The notes under the pieces are model-generated. The model did not search any database and was not told where the DNA came from. It was given only the letters and a program-made list of their open reading frames with translations. The position numbers and the translations under genes are program-made. From a virus: a DNA stretch of 51,294 bases. Shown in pieces: positions 13,001 through 20,039 of the stretch (position 1 is its first letter; every line of letters begins with the position of its first letter). Location: IMG/VR virus record IMGVR_UViG_3300035670_000302, positions 1-51,294 of that record; one strand, given 5' to 3'.

Positions 13001-14857
13001 ATGGATATAGTTACGATTGACTTTGAAACGTACTACTCAAAAGAGTATTCACTCTCCAAGATGACGACAGAAGAGTACGTCAGGTCGAAAGACTTTCAGG
13101 TGATCGGTGTGGGCGTCAAGGTCAATGACCACCCCACTGACTGGTACACTGGGACAAACCCGTCGAGGTTCCTGAAGTCGCTGGACTACAGTGACAAGGC
13201 GATACTGTGTCACAACACAGTATTCGATGGGGCGATACTGGGTCTGCACTTCAACATCCACCCCAAGCTGTGGCTGGATACCCTGTCGATGGCACGACCA
13301 CTCCACGCCAACACCACGGGCTGTTCACTCAAGGCACTGACCGACCACTACGGGATCGGGGTCAAGGGTACTGAGGTGCTGGATGCCCTTGGCAAACGAC
13401 GTGAGGACTTCACTCCCGCCGAAATGGAGGCATATGGTAAATACTGCATCAACGATGTGGAAATGACCTACAAGTTGTTCCAGATTCTCAAGAAGCACTA
13501 CAAAGTAGGGGAACTGCGGGTCATCGACCTGCTTCTCCGGTGCTACACCGAGCCGACGATTGAACTGGACGTACCCCTGCTGGAACAACACCTCCAGAAC
13601 ACACGGGATGCCAAGTCGTCATTGCTCAAGGCGCTGGCCAAGGACGGTGACGAGGACAAGCTCAAAGATATTCTCATGAGCAACGACAAGTTCGCCGCTC
13701 TGCTCCAAGCCCTCAAGGTAACACCTCCAACCAAGATCAGTCAGCGTACCGGCAAGGAGGCATGGGCCTTCAGCAAGACCGACCTTGAGTTCACCGCCCT
13801 GCTGGAGCATCCCAACCCCAAGGTACAGGCGGCAGTCGCCGCTCGACTGGGTACCAAGTCCACCATCGAAGAGACCCGCACAGAGAACCTGCTGGCGGTA
13901 GCAAAGCGGGGGAGACTGCCCATCCTGTTGAACTACTGGGGTGCCCACACCGGACGGCTGTCCGGCGGGGACGGGATGAATCTCCAGAACTTACCCTCCC
14001 GTGGTAATACCACGATCCGGAGGGCGCTCCGTGCCCCTGTGGGTTACGAACTGATCGCTTGCGACTCCAGCCAGATCGAAGCCCGTATCGTGGCGTGGCT
14101 GGCAGGACAGGACGATCTGGTGCAGGCGTTCCGTGAGGGGAGGGACATCTACTCCGAGTTTGCCACTGACGTGTATGGTCGTTTAATAACCAAAGCTGAT
14201 AAGACGGAGCGATTTGTAGGCAAAACCTGCATACTCGGACTAGGCTACGGGATGGGTGCCGCGAAGCTACAACGTACTCTGGAACTGGGTATGGGTGGGA
14301 TCAGCGTCAAGCTGGAACTGGGCGAGGCCGAGCGTATCGTCAGGCTCTACCGCCAGAAGTATCACAAGATACCGATGCTGTGGCGACAGTGTGATAACTT
14401 GTTAGCAGGTATCGTTACAGCCAGCGATGGCATGGTTGGCGATGTAGTTCCGTACAACGCCAAGGGTGTCCGGCTTCCCAACGGGATGTACTTGCAGTAC
14501 CCACACCTGCGACCGTCGACCAACGGCTATGAGTACATTGCCGAGCGCAAGGAACTGGCGAAGTTCAAGCGTGGAGAACCCGCCGAGTTCGACAAGATAT
14601 ACGGCGGCAAGGTAACGGAGAACATAGTACAGGCACTGGCGGCACAGGTCATCAGGGAGCAGATGGTCGAGGCAGTCAACGCCAAGATGAAGATCGTACT
14701 GCAAGTACACGACGAGATCGTGGTGTCAGTACCCAAGGAATCCGGCGAGGCGATGGAGGCCAAGCTGGTTGAGATCATGTCGACCCCGCCCAAGTGGGCG
14801 GCGGGTCTTCCCGTGGCGTGTGAGGCAGGGAGGGCCGACAACTACGGGGATACCTGA
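13001..14857 (+). CDS. Family A DNA polymerase (3'-5' exonuclease + polymerase)
   Basis: Replicative polymerase of the PolA/T7 gp5 type, 618 residues. The proofreading exonuclease motifs are intact: ExoI D7/E9 in IDFET, ExoII N72/D76 in HNTVFD, ExoIII Y148/D152 in YCIND. Polymerase motif A is CDSSQIEAR with D355. Motif B is in the R..K...LGYG region (FVGKTCILGLGYG). Motif C is HDE at 570-572. No 5'-3' exonuclease domain is present. The preceding hairpin and AAGGAACA-type ribosome site define the start. It synthesises viral DNA, with the primase-helicase at 20040 and the SSB-like protein at 18721 as likely partners. Confidence 0.96.
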   Translation: MDIVTIDFETYYSKEYSLSKMTTEEYVRSKDFQVIGVGVKVNDHPTDWYTGTNPSRFLKSLDYSDKAILCHNTVFDGAILGLHFNIHPKLWLDTLSMARPLHANTTGCSLKALTDHYGIGVKGTEVLDALGKRREDFTPAEMEAYGKYCINDVEMTYKLFQILKKHYKVGELRVIDLLLRCYTEPTIELDVPLLEQHLQNTRDAKSSLLKALAKDGDEDKLKDILMSNDKFAALLQALKVTPPTKISQRTGKEAWAFSKTDLEFTALLEHPNPKVQAAVAARLGTKSTIEETRTENLLAVAKRGRLPILLNYWGAHTGRLSGGDGMNLQNLPSRGNTTIRRALRAPVGYELIACDSSQIEARIVAWLAGQDDLVQAFREGRDIYSEFATDVYGRLITKADKTERFVGKTCILGLGYGMGAAKLQRTLELGMGGISVKLELGEAERIVRLYRQKYHKIPMLWRQCDNLLAGIVTASDGMVGDVVPYNAKGVRLPNGMYLQYPHLRPSTNGYEYIAERKELAKFKRGEPAEFDKIYGGKVTENIVQALAAQVIREQMVEAVNAKMKIVLQVHDEIVVSVPKESGEAMEAKLVEIMSTPPKWAAGLPVACEAGRADNYGDT

Positions 14858-14974
14858 GTGAAGAAGAAATGGGAGAAAGTCGTGGTTGATGTGGTCGTCG
14901 CCACGACTATCCTGTCAGTGCTGACATTGGCGCTTTGGCTACTGGTGTCGAGGCTAGGTAGTGGTCTACACTGA
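14858..14974 (+). CDS. 38-aa single-span membrane microprotein
   Basis: GTG start directly after the polymerase stop (TGAGTG), with GGGGA upstream. 38 residues: a basic head VKKKWEKVVVD, then one long hydrophobic helix, then RLGSGLH. The topology is probably N-in. It could attach replication proteins to the membrane or act in superinfection or lysis, but nothing proves expression beyond the layout. Confidence 0.5.
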   Translation: MKKKWEKVVVDVVVATTILSVLTLALWLLVSRLGSGLH

Positions 14975-14983
14975 GGGGGTAAC

Positions 14984-15199
14984 ATGAAACTTGCATACGA
15001 CATTTGCAGATGTAACGGCCAGTTGGTCGGGTACGCCTGTCCTCGCAGGGAAGGGTGCGCTCGCTATCTGGCTGAACCAGTGAGGGACAATCCGTATGTG
15101 AATGTCCCTCATGCGGACTATCTGTGCGACGACTATTTTGATTTCCAGATACCTGTGGAGCGTGATGAAGATGGAACAATTGGAATTAGATTTCGGTGA
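14984..15199 (+). CDS. Small Cys-rich protein (71 aa)
   Basis: 71 residues with Cys at CRC, CPRREGC and LCDDY, which may form a small metal site. The rest is acidic. ATG 14984 follows GAGGGGGTAAC. The C-terminal end overlaps the DUF3310 gene. Function unknown. It sits among replication genes. Confidence 0.7.
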   Translation: MKLAYDICRCNGQLVGYACPRREGCARYLAEPVRDNPYVNVPHADYLCDDYFDFQIPVERDEDGTIGIRFR

Positions 15200-15455
15200 C
15201 GAGCATCGCCTTGCGGCGATAGCTCAGAACGGTAACACGGGGGAACACTATGACATGGTGAACCACCCACCACACTACACCTCCCACCCATCAGGGATTG
15301 AGTGCATAACGGTGACAGAACACATGACGTTCTGTATCGGCAACGCCATCAAATATCTGTGGCGTGTAGGGCTGAAGTCCGACAATGCGATCCAAGACTT
15401 GGAGAAAGCACGGTGGTATATCGACCGTGAGATCGCACGGAGAAAAAAGAAATGA
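15165..15455 (+). CDS. DUF3310 protein
   Basis: 96 residues beginning MKMEQLELDFGDEHR. Contains VNHPPHYTSHPSGIECI followed by FCIGNAIKYLWRVGLK and a terminal helix DLEKARWYIDREI, the signature of the DUF3310 family often seen in phage replication regions (sometimes labelled a nucleotide-kinase-like protein). Enzymatic role unproven. GGAG lies just upstream; ATG 15171 is the alternative start. It overlaps the previous gene by 35 bp, and the longer frame from 15102 is not believable. Confidence 0.85.
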   Translation: MKMEQLELDFGDEHRLAAIAQNGNTGEHYDMVNHPPHYTSHPSGIECITVTEHMTFCIGNAIKYLWRVGLKSDNAIQDLEKARWYIDREIARRKKK

Positions 15456-15541
15456 TGGCCTTCCTGTTTTTCGTAGGGTTGGGTTTTGCTGTGACGTTCA
15501 TGGTTGTCGAACTGGCCGAGTGGTTCAGGAGAAACGAATGA
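15452..15541 (+). CDS. 29-aa membrane microprotein
   Basis: ATGATG start overlapping the DUF3310 stop, 29 residues: MMAFLFFVGLGFAVTF followed by a charged tail (ELAEWFRRNE). It forms one hydrophobic helix. Its stop overlaps the nuclease start (ATGA). It may be a real membrane peptide or simply a coupling frame. Confidence 0.45.
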   Translation: MMAFLFFVGLGFAVTFMVVELAEWFRRNE

Positions 15542-16200
15542 GACTCGCCCATTCGTACTCATCCATAAAGCTGTTTGAGAACTGCCCGCAACGGTACTAC
15601 CGCCAGCGGATTATCAAGGACATCAAGGACGAGTCCAGTGATGCCAGTGTGTACGGGGATCGCGTACACAAGATGTTGGAGGAACGACTCAAGAGTGACA
15701 CGGAGTTACCGCAGGAGGTCGAGCGGTATGAGTCACTGTGTCGTGCTGTCGAGAAGCTGGTGGCTATCGGTGGGCAACTGCACATCGAGAAAGAACTTGT
15801 CCTGACAGAGAACCTGACACCTACCGGTTGGTGGGATGGCGATGCGTGGCTCCGCTCCAAGCTGGACGTGCTGATCATCCACGGCACAACGGCTGTGGTC
15901 ATGGACTGGAAGACTGGCAAGCGGCGTCCTGATTTCTTCCAGATGCAGATGTTCGCGGCGCAGGTATTCAAGCACTACCCAGAGGTGATGACGGTCAAGG
16001 CTACGCTTGTCTGGCTGAAAGACATGGCGATGGACACTGAAATCTACAAGCGTGAATACGTTAATAGTGTATGGGCCGACATCATGCGGCGCATCAAACG
16101 TATATACGATGCACTGGAGCATGACACATGGCCGGCGAAACCCAGTGGGTTATGTAACTACTGCCCTGCGAAACACGACTGCAAATTCTCACAGAAGTAA
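15538..16200 (+). CDS. Cas4/RecB-like PD-(D/E)XK nuclease with Fe-S cysteines
   Basis: 220-residue exonuclease-like protein. The nuclease motifs are H44 in GDRVHKML, D110 in SKLDVLI and D123-W-K125 in VVMDWKTGK, followed by Q135. Four Cys fit a Cas4/AddB-type iron-sulphur cluster: C16 in ENCPQRYY and C206, C209, C215 in CNYCPAKHDC. Such enzymes resect DNA ends. Placement between polymerase and helicase genes indicates recombination or replication, not CRISPR (no array is present). The start at 15538 follows AGGAG and overlaps the upstream stop; a longer frame back to 15385 overlaps DUF3310 and is rejected. Confidence 0.9.
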   Translation: MRLAHSYSSIKLFENCPQRYYRQRIIKDIKDESSDASVYGDRVHKMLEERLKSDTELPQEVERYESLCRAVEKLVAIGGQLHIEKELVLTENLTPTGWWDGDAWLRSKLDVLIIHGTTAVVMDWKTGKRRPDFFQMQMFAAQVFKHYPEVMTVKATLVWLKDMAMDTEIYKREYVNSVWADIMRRIKRIYDALEHDTWPAKPSGLCNYCPAKHDCKFSQK

Positions 16201-16220
16201 CTTGACGGAAGTGTAACGCT

Positions 16221-16550
16221 ATGGCTAGACTAACTCCAGAAAGTAAAGTTAAGGCGAGGATTACCACGTTACTGAAGAGTTACGGTGTGTGGTATTTCTT
16301 TCCAGCGATGAATGGCTTTGGTACGGCAGGTGTCCCTGACATTATCTGCTGTGTCGATGGGATATTCGTCGGAGTCGAAGCGAAGGCAGACAAAACCAAG
16401 AAGCCTACCAAGTTGCAGGTACTATGCGGCGAACGCATACAGGCAAGCGGGGGCTACTGGATGGTAGTTTGTGACGAGGATTCGATTAAAAAATTGGAAG
16501 ACCTGATATGCGTATTGTTGAAAACGCGAGGGCAATCGCTCTCAAATTGA
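16221..16550 (+). CDS. VRR-NUC nuclease
   Basis: 109 residues, close to the usual size of stand-alone phage VRR-NUC proteins. Motifs: GVPDI with D40, E53-A-K55 in VGVEAKA, and Q66 in PTKLQ, the PD-(D/E)XK arrangement of this family. Members cut branched or flapped DNA; a Holliday-junction or Y-structure role is likely. It overlaps the helicase gene by 43 bp, suggesting coordinated synthesis of nuclease and helicase. Confidence 0.9.
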   Translation: MARLTPESKVKARITTLLKSYGVWYFFPAMNGFGTAGVPDIICCVDGIFVGVEAKADKTKKPTKLQVLCGERIQASGGYWMVVCDEDSIKKLEDLICVLLKTRGQSLSN

Positions 16551-18061
16551 ATAACCCTAACAGGGTGCTAGACAGCATACCCACGGCGAAGCCTCTGAGT
16601 CATGCAGGTATTGACTTGGCGGTGGTGCCTCATCGTCTCGATGAGGTGCGGGTACTGCGGAACCTTGGTATCAAGGCTCCGTCACCGATCCTGCACTACT
16701 ACAACTGGCCCGGTCAGTACAAACCGTATGACCACCAGCGTGAGACGGCGGCGTTCCTGACGCTACACCGGCGTGGGTTGGTACTGAACGACATCGGTAC
16801 GGGCAAGACCATGAGTTGCCTGTGGGCGGCTGACTACCTCATCCGTACCAAGGCAGTCCGTAAGGTGCTGATCCTCTCCCCGCTGTCCACACTGCAACGG
16901 GTGTGGGGTGATGCGATCTTCACCAACTTCATCGACCGTGAGTTTGTTGTACTGCACGGGTCGGCAGAGCGCAGGAAGAAGTTACTGGCTACTGATGTGG
17001 ACTTCTACATCATCAACCACGATGGTTTCCCGATCATCGCCGACAGTACGATAGGTATGTTTGACCTTGTGATCGTGGACGAGGCGGCGGTTCTGCGTAA
17101 CGCCCAGACCCAACGGTACAAGATGTTTGCCCGTTACATGGACAAGAGTCCGGAGTCGTGGCTATGGTTGATGACTGGGACGCCGACACCCAACGCACCT
17201 ACCGATGCGTGGGCTTTGGCCAAGCTGGTGCAGTCGCCGTTCTGTGCGAGGACATACACTGCGTTCCGTGATCAGGTGATGCACAAGGTCACACAGTTCA
17301 AGTGGATACCCAAGCCTGAGTCCGTGGAGATCGTGAAGCACGTTCTCCAGCCGGCAGTGCGGTACACACGGGACGAGTGCCTTGACTTGCCTGACACGGT
17401 TATCCAGACACGGCAGGTGGCCCTGACTCCCGAGCAGAAGAAGCACTACCAGACTATGCTCAAACATTTCTCCGTGCAGATGGCATCCGAGGGGTCTATC
17501 ACTGCGGTCAACGAGGCGGTGAAGTTGCAGAAGCTGGTGCAGATCGCTTGCGGTGTGGCCTACGGCGATGATGGGCGGCACATTGAACTCGACGCATCGC
17601 CACGGGTGAACTTGGTACGGGACTTGATCGAAGAGGTGGGTGAGAAGGTCATCGTGTTTGTGCCACTGACCGGCACACTGCACATGCTGGAGAAGGAATT
17701 ATCCAGATATTTCACGGTGGCTGTGGTAAACGGGGAGGTGTCTGCCACCAAGCGGTCGGAGATATTCCGACAGTTTCAGGATGAGCGTGACCCTCATGTA
17801 CTGATTGCACACCCCGGCACGATGGCACACGGTCTGACGCTGACCACGGCTTCTACGATTATCTGGTATGGCCCGAGCAACAGTAATGAGACATACCAGC
17901 AGGCCAATGGTCGCATCGAACGTATCGGTAAGAAGCACGTCTCCAACGTAATACATATTGAGGGGACAGAGTTGGAGGCGAAGATGTACGAACGCCTCCG
18001 TAACAAACAGAAACTACAGGGCTTACTGCTCGACTTGATCCAAGAACAAACGAGGAAATAA
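16508..18061 (+). CDS. SNF2-type DEAD/DEAH helicase
   Basis: 517-residue superfamily 2 ATPase. Motifs: Q77 in YDHQRETAAF, Walker A DIGTGKT at 95-101, Walker B DEAA at 191-194, motif III TGTP at 223-226. The C-terminal helicase domain contains the motif QQANGRIERIGK (about 457-468). The arrangement is that of compact phage SNF2-like translocases, which move on double-stranded DNA and may support fork remodelling with the neighbouring nucleases. The start lies inside the VRR-NUC gene. Confidence 0.93.
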   Translation: MRIVENARAIALKLNNPNRVLDSIPTAKPLSHAGIDLAVVPHRLDEVRVLRNLGIKAPSPILHYYNWPGQYKPYDHQRETAAFLTLHRRGLVLNDIGTGKTMSCLWAADYLIRTKAVRKVLILSPLSTLQRVWGDAIFTNFIDREFVVLHGSAERRKKLLATDVDFYIINHDGFPIIADSTIGMFDLVIVDEAAVLRNAQTQRYKMFARYMDKSPESWLWLMTGTPTPNAPTDAWALAKLVQSPFCARTYTAFRDQVMHKVTQFKWIPKPESVEIVKHVLQPAVRYTRDECLDLPDTVIQTRQVALTPEQKKHYQTMLKHFSVQMASEGSITAVNEAVKLQKLVQIACGVAYGDDGRHIELDASPRVNLVRDLIEEVGEKVIVFVPLTGTLHMLEKELSRYFTVAVVNGEVSATKRSEIFRQFQDERDPHVLIAHPGTMAHGLTLTTASTIIWYGPSNSNETYQQANGRIERIGKKHVSNVIHIEGTELEAKMYERLRNKQKLQGLLLDLIQEQTRK

Positions 18062-18063
18062 CA

Positions 18064-18318
18064 ATGGATGATATGTCTCCCGACCAGTTTATGGAGGGGG
18101 TATCGGATCGCGCTGGTAAAGTCCAAGACCTTATCCCCGCCGTTATGACGGTAAACGAATTGATACTGTGGACATCCGCACTCCTGCGAACCAGTGCTGA
18201 ACTGGTGCAGTGCGCGGGTTTCGATAGATCAGCAGTCGTGAAGATTTTTGAAGACTACCTCGCACAGGTAGAGCAACTGGCAAAAGACGGCGTATATACA
18301 CAGGAGCGAATACACTAA
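18064..18318 (+). CDS. Hypothetical protein (84 aa)
   Basis: 84 residues, acidic and helical, containing TVNELILWTSALLRTSAELV and IFEDYLAQVEQLAKDG. No family recognised. GAGG lies upstream, within the end of the helicase gene, and the stop overlaps the next start as TAATG. Confidence 0.74.
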   Translation: MDDMSPDQFMEGVSDRAGKVQDLIPAVMTVNELILWTSALLRTSAELVQCAGFDRSAVVKIFEDYLAQVEQLAKDGVYTQERIH

Positions 18319-18719
18319 TGAGTGTCACAGTGGAGCAAGCAATCGGCGCATACATGAAGTTGCGCCTACAGAAAGAAGAGATCGAAGGTCAGGTCAAGAC
18401 GCAAGTCGCCGAGATCAAGGCCAAGATGGAGAAGCTGGAAGCGTGGATCAAGGAACAGGCTGACGCCCAAGGCGTTACCAGTTTCAAGACCAAGGCCGGC
18501 ACGGCGTTCCTGACGACTGCGGACTTTGCGACCGTGGCCGACTGGGATGCACTGCTCAGTTTCATCCGTGAGAACGAGGCTTTCGATATGTTTGAGAAGC
18601 GCGTCAGCAAGATTGCTGTGCGTGGCTACATCGAAAAGTTGAAAGCTGTACCGCCCGGTGTCAACTACGGCACCAAACTTGAAGTCAACATCCGTAAACC
18701 AACTGCTAAGGTAGAGTAA
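18318..18719 (+). CDS. Coiled-coil phage protein (133 aa, Gp157/Gam-like?)
   Basis: 133 residues. The N-terminal 60 are a charged helix (RLQKEEIEGQVKTQVAEIKA), followed by a small globular part (FLTTADFATVADWDALLSF) and a final strand (GVNYGTKLEVNIRK). The layout recalls phage Gp157 or Gam-type accessory proteins, but I cannot assign the family. It is located directly before the SSB-like gene, so a role on DNA is likely. Confidence 0.72.
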   Translation: MSVTVEQAIGAYMKLRLQKEEIEGQVKTQVAEIKAKMEKLEAWIKEQADAQGVTSFKTKAGTAFLTTADFATVADWDALLSFIRENEAFDMFEKRVSKIAVRGYIEKLKAVPPGVNYGTKLEVNIRKPTAKVE

Positions 18720-18720
18720 A

Positions 18721-19728
18721 ATGAGTAACCTCATTCCCGCTAACGTCAAAGTCCCCGCCCATCTTGTGGCTCGTATGAACCAACCTTCCGCTCTCGCCCA
18801 GTCCATGACTGGCGGTCTCGGTGGTGGTGAGTCCTTCCCCCGTATCTCCATCAAGGGCGGTCGCTTCCGCATCAAGGAAGGCGATGTCGAGACTATCCTC
18901 GACTCGACCAAGCTGGACGTGGTCATCGTGGGTGCCAACCCCAAACTTTCCAAAACTTATTACGCCAAGGAGTGGACGAAGGATGCAGAACCCGCCGCGC
19001 CAGACTGCTTCTCCCTCAACGGAACCAGCCCCGATGCGTCCGTGGAGAACCCGCAAAATGATCTCTGCGCCACATGCCCACACAACGCATGGGGATCAAA
19101 GACCACTGCCAACGGCCAGCAAGTTAAGGCTTGTTCTGATCAGAAGCGGCTTGCTGTCGTGGCGGCGGATGATCCAAGCGGCCCTGTGTATCTGCTTTCT
19201 GTTACTCCTGCGGCTCTCAAAGGGCTGAACACCTACCAGAAAGAACTCTCCATGCGTGGTATCCCGCCCGAAGTGGTCAAGACCCGTGTGTCTTTCGACA
19301 CTGACGCGAGCTTCCCCAAGCTGGTGTTTGGTTTCGGCGGCTTCCTCGACGAGGATACCCAAGCTATCGTTGACGAGTTGTTCGGTACGGACAAGGTGAA
19401 GGAGATCACTGGCGAACTGGTCAAGGCACAACCCGTGCAGATTCAGGCACCCCGTCAGTCTCCGGTCAAGCCGGCACCCGTGGCCGAGAAGCCCGCTCCC
19501 AAGGCCAAGCCTGCCCCGTCAGTCTTTGCCACAGAAGAGGAAGAGGAAGTGCCTGCTACCCCTGCACCCGCCGCTCCCAAGCGCGGCTTCGGTGCCAAAG
19601 CAGAGGCTCCTGCGGCGGCTGAGAAACCAGCACCCAAGGCCAAGGCGGCACCCAAGGCTGAACCCGCTGGTTCTTCACTGGCTGACGAGATTGCCGCACT
19701 GATTGGCGAGGTGGCCGACGATGAGTAA
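18721..19728 (+). CDS. Probable single-stranded DNA-binding protein
   Basis: 335 residues. The N-terminal domain (about 1-240) is beta-rich with four Cys (C96, C116, C119, C138; CATCPHNAWGS), perhaps a structural zinc. It is followed by a long Pro/Ala/Lys linker (about 245-315) and an acidic tail ending EVADDE. A DNA-binding core, flexible linker and acidic tip is the plan of SSB proteins, whose tip recruits polymerase and helicase. It stands in the replication operon between DNA-related genes. No sequence family was recognised, so this is inference from architecture. Confidence 0.7.
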   Translation: MSNLIPANVKVPAHLVARMNQPSALAQSMTGGLGGGESFPRISIKGGRFRIKEGDVETILDSTKLDVVIVGANPKLSKTYYAKEWTKDAEPAAPDCFSLNGTSPDASVENPQNDLCATCPHNAWGSKTTANGQQVKACSDQKRLAVVAADDPSGPVYLLSVTPAALKGLNTYQKELSMRGIPPEVVKTRVSFDTDASFPKLVFGFGGFLDEDTQAIVDELFGTDKVKEITGELVKAQPVQIQAPRQSPVKPAPVAEKPAPKAKPAPSVFATEEEEEVPATPAPAAPKRGFGAKAEAPAAAEKPAPKAKAAPKAEPAGSSLADEIAALIGEVADDE

Positions 19729-20002
19729 ACCCATCGACTTCACGAAGGTGGAGTCGCTGAGGCGTCACATGCTCCTGACGCAAGCTGATATGTCGGTTAT
19801 CTTGTCTGTCTCACGGATGACGTACTACTCTTGGGTGGGGGGTAAACCCCTACGCAAGAATAATGAGGTCAAGGTCAAAACTACAATCAAGAAGTTGTTG
19901 TCAGTTATGACCAAGCATGGTTGGCCCATGCCGGAAATCTGTGCGATGGATCAGAAAGGCCGGCGACAGCGGCTCTTGGAACTACTGGCCGACGAACAAT
20001 AA
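19721..20002 (+). CDS. Cro/XRE-like HTH regulator (93 aa)
   Basis: 93 residues. A helix-turn-helix is evident in LTQADMSVILSVSRMTYYSW, preceded by a short helix and followed by a basic segment (KNNEVKVKTTIKK). It overlaps the SSB-like gene by 8 bp. It is the best candidate in the window for binding the AACTTKACACGT array or the 7076 palindrome, but that link is a hypothesis. The start ATG 19721 is preferred to one at 19703 that lies inside the previous gene. Confidence 0.8.
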   Translation: MSKPIDFTKVESLRRHMLLTQADMSVILSVSRMTYYSWVGGKPLRKNNEVKVKTTIKKLLSVMTKHGWPMPEICAMDQKGRRQRLLELLADEQ

Positions 20003-20007
20003 CTATA

Positions 20008-20027
20008 GGGGGGAGTCGCCTCCCCCC
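20008..20027 (+). other. GC hairpin before primase-helicase
   Basis: GGGGGGAG-TCGC-CTCCCCCC, eight perfect pairs, ending 12 bases before the primase-helicase ATG; GGGAG of the ribosome site follows. No T-run. Probably an mRNA structure that tunes translation or decay. Confidence 0.6.
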
Positions 20028-20039
20028 ATTGGGAGCAAT

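Noticed and set aside
15102-15164. Longer start for the DUF3310 gene
   Set aside because: Extension overlaps the previous gene and lacks family similarity; GGAG lies before 15165.
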